64,000 nt of DNA from Vicia villosa (lineage: Eukaryota; Streptophyta; Magnoliopsida; Fabales; Fabaceae), in contig NW_026705415.1 in the NCBI RefSeq assembly GCF_029867415.1, forward strand, positions 496,001 to 560,000, written 5' to 3'. Position numbers and translations under genes: made by a program. Shown here in pieces: positions 50,501-61,900 of the stretch (positions within the stretch are counted from its first letter, which is position 1; each line of letters begins with the position of its first letter). A model generated the notes under the pieces. It worked only from the letters and a program-made list of their open reading frames with translations. It was not told the origin of the DNA and made no database searches.

Positions 50501-51454
50501 CCCTAAACCCTAAACTATTATATTTTCTGTTTTTAATTATATCCCGCTGGTTTCAACTCCCCTCTCCTCCGCTGGTTTCACTTTCCCTTCCCCATAATTG
50601 TTAATATTAATTGTTGTGGTTAGTAATCCTAGGGAGTGCAAGTTTTGTTAATTCAATTAGAATCACCTAACTATCTGAATATAATCACGTGATTGTTGCA
50701 CCCACGCACACTTTTGGGGTAACCTGCCTGTTGCCTGTTGCCTTGTTGCCTGTTGCCTTGAGTTTTTTTTGCAGAATAGCCATGTCCCTCAAATACGAGG
50801 ATACCTCAGCCATGCTGCCTCGATACAAATAAAGGTCATAAGTCCCTAATGATGCTGCCTTCGATACACTAATATGGCCTCGACCCTCGAAAGTTGCCTA
50901 CGAAAGGTTGAGGTATCCTCTGGTTGCCTATGAAAAGGCTATTCTGGTCCTTCCCTTAGACTACCTGCCTCTCTATGGCATGGGTCAGTCTTGTGGCGAA
51001 CGACAATGCGATGACCCTTCAACCTCCAAATGAAAGGCTTCCTGCCCTCTTATGGCATGGATAGACCCTTTCACCCTGAAAGGCTAAAAGAACGCTTTTT
51101 AAACTATAAGGTAATTGCCCCTAATTGCTTTGCCTTGCTAAAAAAAAATCTTTTCATATTCTTTCTCATAAATCTTCAAAATGGCTACGCTCATTTACGA
51201 GCTAAAGTCCATACTCTTTTTCTTCTACATTTCTGAAAACAAAGAGCAAAGCAATTAAGAGCCCATGGAAAACCATGGATGCAAAGGGTGCCTTACACCT
51301 TCCCTTTGCATAAATTACCCCCCGAACTCAAAATCTTTTTAAAAGGTTTTTCCTGTTCTTTTAGCCTTTCTAATATTTGGATAAAATAAAAGTCGGTGGC
51401 GACTCTTGCTTACCGTACATTTTCGATTATAAAAAGTCAGTTCACCGTATTACA
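47570..51454 (+). repeat. 5' LTR of Ogre element D (3885 bp)
   Basis: Starts TGTCATACCCCAAAATTTGC, ends TTCACCGTATTACA. Near the 3' end are TTGCCTGTTGCC repeats (50722-50760), an inverted pair GAGGATACCTC (about 50798) and GAGGTATCCTC (about 50920), and a block around AGTCGGTGGCGACTC (51393). All of these also occur inverted in the LTR of element E, so they are family features. No gene is seen inside. Confidence 0.92.
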
Positions 51455-51458
51455 GAAC

Positions 51459-51476
51459 TGGAGACTCTGCTGGGGA
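51459..51476 (+). other. PBS of Ogre element D
   Basis: TGGAGACTCTGCTGGGGA, four bases after the LTR end. Ogre elements are described as using tRNA-Arg; assignment by family. Confidence 0.8.
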
Positions 51477-52200
51477 TAAATTTCTATAAAAGAGGGGTTA
51501 CCTTAAGAGTTTAGGAGTCACTTAAATGTTTTCTATTGTTTGTTTTGCTTGTTTTATTTTTCAGGGCTATTTTGGGAAAATTGAAGGACGAATCCTATTC
51601 CCAGATTCAAGTATATCTAAGATAGGAAGTGGCATAGTCATGGCGACCTCCTTCATGTATGTGGAGGATTGGTCAATATTAGAGTTCACGCTTAAGTTAG
51701 GCCTCTATAGGTGTTTGCATGCTTCTCTTGTATGAGGGAGGTTCGTGCGGATGTCCGTGGGTGAGTCGGAGCTTAAGGACCTTTAGTTACCTTTAACCCA
51801 TCTTGACTTTTAGGAACGTAGTGGGGGGACTACTCTTGATGTATGTTGAGATCATAGTCGCTACCCGATACTACAACTCAAATAGGTTCTTTCTCAAAGT
51901 ATCATTGCATGGTATATATGTATCATGTTCGAGGGTGCTTTAGGAGGGCTGACAATTCTGGGTAACTCGGTAGAACCCGTTGCTGATATCATCTCTATCC
52001 TTAGAAATACCTTTGGGGAAGGGTACCTCACATGTTCTAAACTCCATGCAAGCCAAGCCTAAGGAAATTGTGTGATTTGTGTGGACTTATTTGTGTTTGT
52101 GCATCATGCATACATGCATCATTCATCCATGGCATGACTAACCCATTTCAAGGATTTGGGGATTTTTTAACCATATATTGTTTTGTAGGTTGTTTGAAAT
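51477..52200 (+). other. Leader of Ogre element D
   Basis: Untranslated region between the PBS and ORF1. One 69-codon ORF (51526-51735) is not supported as a gene. Confidence 0.6.
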
Positions 52201-53407
52201 ATGGAAACCAAAGGTCGTAAACCGTTCTTCCTCAATTTCAAGAAAGTACCTACACCATTGAAGGTTTTCTGCGACAACATCTCTGGTTCTCTCAAATTCA
52301 GTGATTCTCTCAACACACTTATAAGCTTGGTACGAACTAATGTGGATGAGGTTCTTCTCAACACTATGGTTCAATTCTATGATCCATTACTACATCGCTT
52401 CACTTATAGAGATTTTCAGTTAGTACCATCCTTGGAAGAATTCTCCTACTTGCTGGGACTCCCTGTGCTTAATCAAATTCCTTATACTGGTAAAGAAGAA
52501 GAGCCTAAGTGGGAAGTCATCGCTGCTGCCCTACACTTGCCAAGATCAGAGATTGAGAAAGTTTGGATTAGTAAGAAAGAGTATTCTGGATTACCCCTTG
52601 ATTTCCTCTACGAAAAAGCGGAGATCTTTGCTAAAGCTTCAAGTATGGATGCCTTGGAAGCTGTTTTGTCCCTTTTAATTTATGGACAAGTCTTGTTTTT
52701 CCATTATGACAAAATTGTTGACGTGGTTGCTATCAATATATTCCTTAGCAAGAATCCGGTTCCTACTTTGCTTGGCGACTTGTTACATTCTATTCATTTC
52801 CGAGTATTAAAAAGGAAAGGTTGTGTCCTAGGATGTGGTCCTCTTTTGTATAAGTGGTTTATTTCGCACTTACCTCTCTCCGTAAGAAAGAATGAAGAAG
52901 GATTAACTTGGGCTCAAAGAATTATGAAGCTTTCTTTTGACGACATCATCTGGTACCAAAAGAAGTTTGAAGGAACTTTGTTATTTGATAGTTGTGGAGA
53001 ATTCCCTAATATACCTCTTCTTGGTGTTCGTGGAGGAATAACTTATAATCCCATTCTAGCTCGACATCAATTTGGTTTTGCCTTGAAGGACAAACCACGT
53101 TCTTTGTATCTTAGTGCAGAATATTTCAACTATGATTCGGATAAGGCAAAGAAAAGAGATCTCTTCATCAAAGCTTGGTCGAAAGTAAAGAAGGTTGGTG
53201 CAAAAGATATAGGAAGGAGAAACTACATGCCACGGGACCCATACTTCCAATGGGTTTATGATCGAGTTATGGAATTTGGGATGCCTTATCCATCTGATAC
53301 GCCCATAGTTCCAAGAGTAGCTCCTCCTGCTGTCCCAGTTACATTTGAGCCATATGTTCCTACTCCAAATGAAGATCTGGTTGCAACTGTTAACCAACTA
53401 AAGAGGG
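52201..53407 (+). pseudogene. Ogre ORF1 (DUF7745/plant-mobile-domain-like), 3' end cut off
   Basis: Ogre elements carry an extra ORF upstream of gag whose role is unknown. Here 402 codons run without interruption from MET KGRKPFFLNF to NQLKRV; the last codon and the stop come from the LTR of element E. The protein is globular, without zinc knuckles or protease motifs. Its LLGLPV and YRDFQLVPSLEEFSYL stretches match my recollection of the plant mobile/DUF7745-like proteins found beside Ogre gag genes. The start fits the family position, about 0.75 kb after the PBS. Confidence 0.8.
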
Positions 53408-56400
53408 TGTAATACGGTGAACTGACTTTTCATCGATCGAAATGTCGCGGTTAAGCATGAGTCGCCACCGACTTTTATTTTATCCAAACAAATTCGGAAA
53501 GGCAAAAAGAAACAGAAAAAAACCTTTTAAAGAAATCTAAGTTCGGGGGGTAATTTATGCAAAGGGAAGGTGTAAGGCGCCCTTTGCATCCATGGTTTTC
53601 CATGGGCTCTTAATTGCTTTGCTTGCTCGTTTGTTTTTAGAAAAAGTAGATGAAAGAGATAGGGACTTTAGCTTGTGAATAAGCGTTGCCCTTTTGAAAA
53701 ATTATGAGAAAGAATATAATAAAAAGGTTTGAGCATTGCAAGGCAATTAGGGGCAATTACCTTAAACTCAGATAATAGGTCTCTTTTTGCCTTTCAGAAT
53801 GAAAGGGTCTATCCTTGCCATAAGAGGGCAGGAAGCCTTTCGTTTGGAGGTTGAAGGGTCATCGAAGCATCCTTTGCCATAAGACTGTCCCATGCCATAG
53901 AAGGGCAGGTAGTCTAAGGCAAGGATCAGAATAAGCCATTTTCGTAGGCAGCCAGAAGATACCTCAGCCTTTTCGTAGGCAACATCCGAGGGTCTAGGTC
54001 ATTTGTGTATCGAAGGCAGCATCATTAGGGTCGTGACCTTTTTATCGAGGCAACATGGCTGAGGTATCCTCGTATTCGAGGGACATGGCTTATTCTGCAA
54101 AAACACAAGGCAACAGGCAACAAGGCAACAGGCAACAAGGCAACAGAGAGGTTACCCCAAAAGCGTGCGTGTGTGCACCAATCACGTGATTATGTTCAGT
54201 TATGTTATCTTATAAAATTACGTGATGCTAATTCAATTAATAAGTTGCACTCCCTATAATTACTAACCACACAATAATATAACAATAATAATGGGGAAGG
54301 GAAATTGTAACCAGCGGAGGAGAGGGGAATTGAAACCAGCGGGATATAAAAATAAAAGGCAAACGGTTTAACACAAGTAATAATTTGTAAATAGGGTTTA
54401 GGGTTACCAATACTCGTAGCTTTGGCAGTTGACAAACCCTGAAAAGTGGAAAAGAAAGAATAAACAGAGGGGTGAGTGCATTATCGGTTCGGAGGCAAAT
54501 GAGGTTAACCTTAATAAAATAAAAGATAAATAAATTAATAATGAATGATAAATAATACTTAGCTTTGATTTGGATTTGATCTGATATGGTTGGTTAGAGT
54601 CGGAGGAAACTTCGGGGGTAACCCTGAAAAGACAAGGAAGAAAGAGAGGGAGTGAATGTATGCACAGTTCAGAAATATAAGGACAAACCCTAAAATTAAA
54701 AAGGAAACAGGGTAGACATCGAATAAATAAAATACTTAGCTTTTGTATTTTGATCGGGCGTGTCATCGGAGTGAACCATGTTGATAACCCTGAAAAGGCA
54801 CAAAAGAAATATTCAGTGTAGTGGGATGTTCGTCGCAAACCCTGATTAGGGTACGAATTTAAATAAGAAAATATAAATGGTTTAATTAATTATTGGTCTC
54901 GCGACCTAATTAATTAAATCGGGATAAAAATAGAATCGAGTACAGAAATAATTTTTAGGAAAATTTTTTAGGATTAAAACAAAATAGATATGAATTTTTA
55001 AAGTAATATACATAATTAAATATATATAAAATATAATATATAAAGATAAAAAATAAACTAATGTAAATAAAATAAATAAATAAAACATATTATTTAAATA
55101 AATAAATATATTATATATATATAAAAAAAAAATTAGAATAAAAGAAAATAAATAGTTTATTATTAATAAGAAAAAGAAATATTTAAAATGATATATATAT
55201 ATATATAAATAAAAACAAGTTACATAATTAAAAATAAAAAAAATTTGGAAAATTCTTAGCTTGGATCTGGTGCTACGCGCTCCTGAAGGATCATGATGGA
55301 CATGCAGGTCTGGGTACGTTGGATGTGACGTTGGAATGATCTAACGGACGATGGTGTGAGGGTACACGCTAGTGCGTGTTTCATATCGCATGTAATCCAT
55401 CCTGATGCAACCAAAGACGCGCGCGAAGCACATTCAAATCAGCCAATCAGACTGCGCCACGCAGTCGTCTTCTACCTCAGACCATGGCTTTTAACACCGT
55501 TTATACTCAAGAGCGCTGTAATATATCTGAAGCTTCACACCTGAAAATAACGAACACAAGCAAACACACACAAAAAATTTTCGCGATAGGTCCATTATGA
55601 TCGTATGGACATCACGAATTTGGTCATGGCATCAATTGAATCAACAAGAACCTGTGTCAAAAACCCCCAAATTGAAGGTCCGAACCCTAACATGGTGAGA
55701 CGTTCATAACACCATAATAATGCACCAAACTTTCCAGAATTGATCAACACAATATGAGAAACACAAATATGCAATTAAATTCGCGAATGAATGCATGAAT
55801 TTGTAGAATCGAAACGATTTACGAATCGGTTTAAAGCGACTTACAGTGCGTAATTCTTGAGGTTTCGTGACTCGAAAACGATTGGGAATCGTTTAATGGT
55901 GCTTGAGGAACAGTTTTGGATCAATTGCAATCCTTGAATCGACCTCGATCTCCAAATTGACACTTGAGTTTTTTGTGATTTTTTTTGGCTCGGGATTGGT
56001 TCTTTGGAGGCAGCCAATTCGTGTCCTTTGCATCTGGCTTTGATCAGTATATATATGAGACTGATTAGGGTTGATAAAACTGAAGGAAATCCTTTTGAAT
56101 CTTGAATTGAAAGTTTTGGAAATTTGATTGAAAATTATATACAATCTTTCTAATTATGGACAAGTTTTTGATCCAATTTTTCCATAAATTTCCACATAGA
56201 ATGTGCACGAAATTTGATTGGTTTTTTGAGTTAAATGTAAATTGGATTTGATTGGAATTGGATTTTGGTTGAATATTTGATCTTTACTTAATTTTTATGA
56301 ATTAAAATCACTTTTAAATGATTAAAAATGCATATAAAATTAAATAAATATTTCAAAATTCGTGGCATTCAGATTTAAGGCCATGGATATCTTGGAGATC

Positions 56401-57244
56401 AAGTTTGGGCCATGGGAAGTTGGGCTTCTTTGCAAAAAATCTCAATTTGAAGCCTTTTGTTTCACATTTCCTCTCACAAGTTTGTCCAACTTTGACAAGG
56501 CGTATCTCCCTCAATTTTTGAGGTATGGAAGTGTTATAAGACTTTTTAGAAACCTTAGAGAGTCCTCTAACCAATGCCTTTGGTCCTATATCAAAATCTT
56601 TTTCCATTCTTATTTTATGACCTTTTGAAAAACATGTCTTTTTGTTGACTTTTGAAAAGGACCTGTAATGTATGAGGCCATAATTCTTAAACCATTGACC
56701 TGTGAGCTTTGATTCTTGGACCATTGGATAGAGGAATGAATTCTCTTCAAAATGAGCTTTGGTGGGAATTTTTCTGATGAAGTATGAATATTTGGTGAAT
56801 TTTCAAAGTTTGGTTGACTTTTTTAGTTCATGCCCAAAATAGTAACTCTTGACTTTTGACTTCTCTGATCTTTCCTTGCATCATCATGATCAACCCTTGA
56901 TCAAATGATGATTTTAGGGTTATGAGGATGTTGTTGACCAAATATCTTGAGTTTTGACTATATATTGACTTGAAATGACTGTTTTGCCCTTGAGAGTCGA
57001 CTGTTGACCTAATCAGGATTTGAGGGACTAAATTTGCTCTGTTTGACTTGAAACTTTATATGGATATACTTTGGGATGTTGGTGAACCTATGGAACCACC
57101 TTGAGCCATTGATTCAATGATTTTCCATTGAATTAATCAAACCCTAGTTCAGAGCTTTTGTATAGGAGAGTGTGTTTTGGAGCTTTGTCTTTTGATTTGG
57201 TTTTATGTATGAAAAATAGCATGGGCAAATTTTGGGGTATGACA
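53408..57244 (-). repeat. 3' LTR of Ogre element E (3837 bp)
   Basis: On the minus strand it begins TGTCATACCCCAAAATTTGC at 57244 and ends TTCACCGTATTACA at 53408. It is the same family as the LTR of D but visibly diverged from it. It has the same TTGCC-rich repeats (54100-54145) and the GGTGGCGACTC block. ORFs of 60-144 codons inside are not supported. Confidence 0.92.
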
Positions 57245-57257
57245 GCTGCCCCTGTTC
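57245..57257 (-). other. Polypurine tract of Ogre element E
   Basis: The minus strand reads GAACAGGGGCAGC directly before the 3' LTR. Confidence 0.8.
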
Positions 57258-57470
57258 AATTATCTTAAACCTGAAGATGTAGAGTGGTCTGTATGCCAGT
57301 CGGTATCTGAAGGTGGAAGATGATTGAACACTAGAATACCAAGAAATTTGCCCTAGCTGAAGTAAGGACTTTTGTCGGAGATGGGCTTGTAGATGCCATC
57401 TGATAGTTGTTGGAGTATGGATTGTTGCGAAATTTCTGCTTTTGCCGTCTTCTCTTTTTTTGTTTGAATG

Positions 57471-57905
57471 TTGAGGAACCGTCAAAGGTGTCGACTCAAG
57501 TCTGTGTTGGGTTATTTAAGGAACCGTCAAAGGTATCGACTTAAATTTGAAATACGTCGTTAAGGAACCGTCCAAGGTGTCGACTTAACTGAGGGGGTGT
57601 TGTTAAGGAACCGTCAAAGGTGTCGACTTAACTCTTGATGTGGGTTGTTAAGGAACCGTCAAAGGTGTCGACTTAACTTTGAAACATATCATTGAGGCAC
57701 CGTCAAAGGTATCGACTCAGATATGCAGATAGATTGTATAAGGAACCGTCAAAGGTGTCGACTTATATCTGAAGTGTGTTGTTAAGGAACCGTCAAAGGT
57801 GTCGACTTAACTCTTTGATGTATTAAGGAACCGTCAAAGGTGTCGACTTAATACTTGAGAATAGATTGTTAAGGAACCGTCAAAGGTGTCGACTTAACTC
57901 TTTTG
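57471..57905. repeat. Ten-unit covarying hairpin array in the Ogre 3' UTR
   Basis: Ten units of 40-46 bp share a 19-base core close to GAACCGTCAAAGGTGTCGA with variable spacers. The bases flanking the core are complementary in every unit but differ between units: TTGAG/CTCAA (57471-57499), ATTTAAG/CTTAAAT (57514-57546), GTTAAG/CTTAAC (five units), TGAG/CTCA extended by a G-T wobble (about 57693-57720), TATAAG/CTTATA (57737-57767), GTATTAAG/CTTAATAC (57820-57854). The array lies about 230 bp upstream of the PPT in element sense. Ogre 3' UTRs are known for variable tandem repeats. Confidence 0.93.
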
Positions 57906-58765
57906 TAAATAGATAGTAATATCCTGAAAAGTAGAGGTTAGTTTTCTTATGTCATGATGCATGTGTTTATGTAATGAGTATCTCAAAATAAATGAGAAAC
58001 TTTGCATGTTATGGATTTGTTATGCAGCGATGTATGCGATGTATGAATATGTTTGTGTCATATGGTATGCGAATATGATTTATGTTGTCGAGAAAATAAA
58101 TCTTCAGATGCTAATCTTGATGTTTGATTTTGTCTTGAAAGGTGTTCAGCTGGAGATTTATGATTTCTGCTTGGGGGATGATCAGTAACTTGATATTCCC
58201 TGATTGGGATACAGAGAAAATAGGGATGTAAACCGTGTTGGGGAGCCATGCCTTTATTGTGGGAAGATATCTTCTTAGTGATTGCTCTGTGGGGATATGT
58301 CAATTGATTTGCGGGAGGACTTTTGATTACCTCGGACATTGTCTCTTTGCCTTTCCTACTAATAGACTATTACTACCTATTTCTATTGGAAAAAGAAAGT
58401 GGATGATAATCATGTTCATATGCATATGTTCATTCAAAATTATCATTGGACGTTTGCGTATTCGAAAAGAAGAAGAAATTTGAAAGAGAGAAGTAAATTG
58501 TATTGAGAAAAGCCATAAATAGGCAAGATGAAACATATTGTGTGTTTTTGAAAAGATAGAAAAACAAAAGAAACATAGCTATGTAAAAATAATCCTATTG
58601 AGTTTCCACTCTGCTATTGCTATTATGTCTTCGAGCATCTCATCCCATGCTTGTCGGAGAAAAGTGATTGAGTTGATCTGAACCCTTTGAACTTGTTGTT
58701 GTAGATGTATCTGATTGATGAATGATAGGAACGAGACATAGTCGTACGCTTAATCCTTAACTTTT
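57906..58765 (-). other. Ogre 3' untranslated region, between arrays
   Basis: No supported gene; ORFs of 69-93 codons on both strands overlap each other and match nothing I recognise. Confidence 0.65.
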
Positions 58766-58945
58766 GCCTAGACCGCCCTTTTAGGTTTTCAGTCTAGCAG
58801 GATACCCTTTTTTGCCCAAGTCGCCCTTTCGGGTTTTCAACTTGACGGGTGTACATATTTTATATATATATATCCCTAATTTTTGCCCAAACCCTTTTGG
58901 TTTGCCGGGATGCCCTTACTTTTGCCTAGGCGCGTCGACCTAGCG
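58766..58945. repeat. Four covarying hairpins just after the Ogre pol stop
   Basis: Each unit starts TTTGCC (plus strand) and has its own pair of arms: CTAGAC/GTCTAG (58768-58797), CAAGT/ACTTG (58817-58844), CAAACC/GGTTTG (58888-58904), CTAGG/CCTAG (58926-58943). The first two loops share CGCCCTTT and GGTTTTC, so the units are related while the arms are not. The array directly follows the stop codon of pol in element sense. Confidence 0.85.
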
Positions 58946-58953
58946 GGTCATAT

Positions 58954-61900
58954 TTATGCGTAGTATTTTTTGACTATGTCTGCGTTCACAGGTTGCGGGA
59001 AGTCCTCTCCATCCATAGTAGTGAGTATCATTGCTCCTCCAGAGAAGATTTTCTTGATAACGAATGGTCCTTCATAGGTGGGAGTCCACTTGCCCCTAGG
59101 ATCACCTTGTGGTAGAATTATTCTCTTTATGACCAAGTCACCAACTCGATAAACTTGTTGTTTGACTCTCTTGTTAAATGCCTTGATCATACGTTTCTGA
59201 TACAGTTGTCCATGGCAAACAGCCGCGAGCCTCTTTTCGTCAATCAAGTTTATCTGATCTAGTCGAGTCTGGATCCATTCATCTTCATCTAGCTCTGCTT
59301 CTTTCATGATCCTTAATGACGGTATCTGAACTTCAATTGGTAATACCGCTTCCATACCATAGACTAATGAGAACGGGGTTGCCCCAGTTGATGTACGTGC
59401 GGAGGTACGGTAACCATGAAGAGCAAATGGTAACATTTCATGCCAATCCTTGTAAGTTACGGTCATTTTCTGCACGATCTTCTTAATGTTTTTGTTGGCG
59501 GCCTCCACAGCGCCATTCATCTTTGGTCTATAAGGCGAAGAATTGTGATGTTTGATATTGAATTGGGTGCAAAGCTCAGTAATCATCTTGTTGTTTAGAT
59601 TGGTACCATTATCAGTGATGATCCTTTCGGGAATGCCATACCGACAGATGAGGTTATGTTTAATGAATCGAGCCACCACATTCTTGGTTACGGAGGCAAA
59701 TGAAGCAGCTTCTACCCATTTAGTGAAATAATCGATGGCTACTAAAATGAAACGGTGTCCATTGGAAGCAGTGGGCTTAATTTCTCCAATCATATCAATG
59801 CCCCACATTGCAAAAGGCCAGGGAGCAGTTAGTACATTTAGAGGAACGGGAGGCACGTGTACTTTGTCGGCGTATATCTGGCACTTGTGACAAGTTCTTG
59901 AATGGTGGTGACAGTCAGTTTCCATAGTAGACCAGTAGTAACCTGCTCTTAGAATCTTCTTGGCCATAGTATGTCCACTAGAGTGGGTCCCAAAAGTACC
60001 ATCATGCATGTCTTCCATGATCTTTTCAGCTTCTTTCTTGTTCACACAACGAAGCAGGGTTGAATCATGGTTGCGCTTGTATAAAGTCCCATTGCTCAGA
60101 AAGAATTTGGATGCGAATCTTCTTAAGAACTTCTTGTCATTAATGGATGCCCCTTCAGGGTATTCTTGAGTCTCGAGGTACCTTTTTACTTCGTAAAACC
60201 ATGGTTTCTCTTCAGCCTCGTCGTCAACTATCTCATAACAATATGCGGGTTCGTCGTGTCTTTCAATGATAACTATAGGAGCCTCATTGTCCCAATTGAC
60301 TTTGAACATAGATGACATAGTAGCTAACGCATCGGCCAGCTGATTCTCTTCTCGGGGAATATGTTCGAAGGTAATCTCTTCAAAATATGGAATTAGAGAT
60401 AGTACAAACTCCTTATAGGGTATGAGATTAGGATGTTTTGTATCCCATTCCCCTCTGATTTGACTGATTACTAGGGCTGAATCCCCATACACTTCCAAGA
60501 ATTTGATCCTTAAATCGATAGCAGCTCTGAGCCCCAAGATACACGCTTCATACTCAGCCATATTGTTGGTGCAGTCGAAACATAATCTTGCGGTGAATGG
60601 GGTGTGTCCACCAGCAGGAGAGACAATTATAGCGCCAATGCCATTACCAAGTGCATTCGAAGCTCCATCGAAAACCATAGTCCATCGGGATCCTGGTTCA
60701 GGTCCTTCATCCGGGCCAGGTTGCTTATAGTCAGTAACAAGCATCACATCTTCATCTGGAAATTCAAAATTCATCGATTGGTAGTCATCTACCGCTTGTT
60801 GCGCCAAATGATCTGCTACCACACTACCTTTGATTGCCTTCTGTGTTGTGTATTGGATGTCATACTCTGTTAGTATCATTTGCCATCTTGCTATTCGTCC
60901 AGAGAGAGCAGGTTTCTCGAATACATACTTGATGGGATCCATTCGGGAAATCAACAAGGTGGTATGGTTCAACATATACTGTCTTAGTCGGCGAGCAGCC
61001 CAAGCCAGAGCACAGCAAGTTTTCTCGAGCAGTGAGTATCTTGTTTCACAGTCGGTAAACTTTTTGCTAAGGTAGTATATTGCATGCTCTTTTCGACCAG
61101 ACTCGTCATGTTGCCCCAGTACGCACCCCATCGAATTCTCTAATACTGTTAAGTACATGATTAGAGGTCTTCCTTCAACAGGTGGTATCATGATCGGGGG
61201 TTCCTGCAGGTAATTCTTTATTTTGTCAAAGGCTTCTTGACATTGGTCGTTCCATTTCACTACTTGATCTTTCTTCAGTAACTTGAAGATTGGCTCACAA
61301 GTAGCGGTCAGATGGGAGATAAATCTAGCAATGTAATTTAGTCGACCCAGGAATCCTCTAACTTCTTTCTCGTTTCGCGGAGCGGGCATTTCTTGTATGG
61401 CTTTCACTTTTGCAGGATCAACTTTGATACCTTTGCTACTGACAATGAAACCCAGCAGCTTGCCCGATCTTACGCCAAAGGTGCATTTGTTCGGATTCAA
61501 TCTCAACTTGTACTTTTTCAACCTATCGAACAACTTCTGCAAATGGACCAGGTGTTCTTCTTCAGTATTGGATTTTGCAATCATATCATCAACGTAGACC
61601 TCTATTTCTTTGTGGATCATGTCATGAAATAAGGCTACCATTGCACGTTGGTAGGTTGCCCCAGCATTCTTCAACCCAAATGGCATGACTTTGTAACAGA
61701 AAGTGCCCCAAGGTGTAGTGAATGTTGTCTTCTCCATATCTTCGGGTGCCATCTTAATCTGATTGTAACCTGAGAAACCATCCATAAAAGAGAAAACCTT
61801 GCATTGTGCAGTACTATCAACCAGAATGTCGATATGTGGTAGTGGGAAATCATCTTTAGGACTTGCTCGATTCAAATCTCTATAGTCTACACACATTCTG

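Larger units (their letters stand above)
47570..53407 (+). mobile_element. Element D: Ogre retrotransposon, 5' part
   Basis: Full 5' LTR, PBS, leader and ORF1. It inserted into a Tekay LTR at 47569/47570 and is itself cut at 53407/53408 by Ogre element E in the opposite orientation. Gag, pol and the 3' LTR would lie to the right of E, outside the window. Confidence 0.9.
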
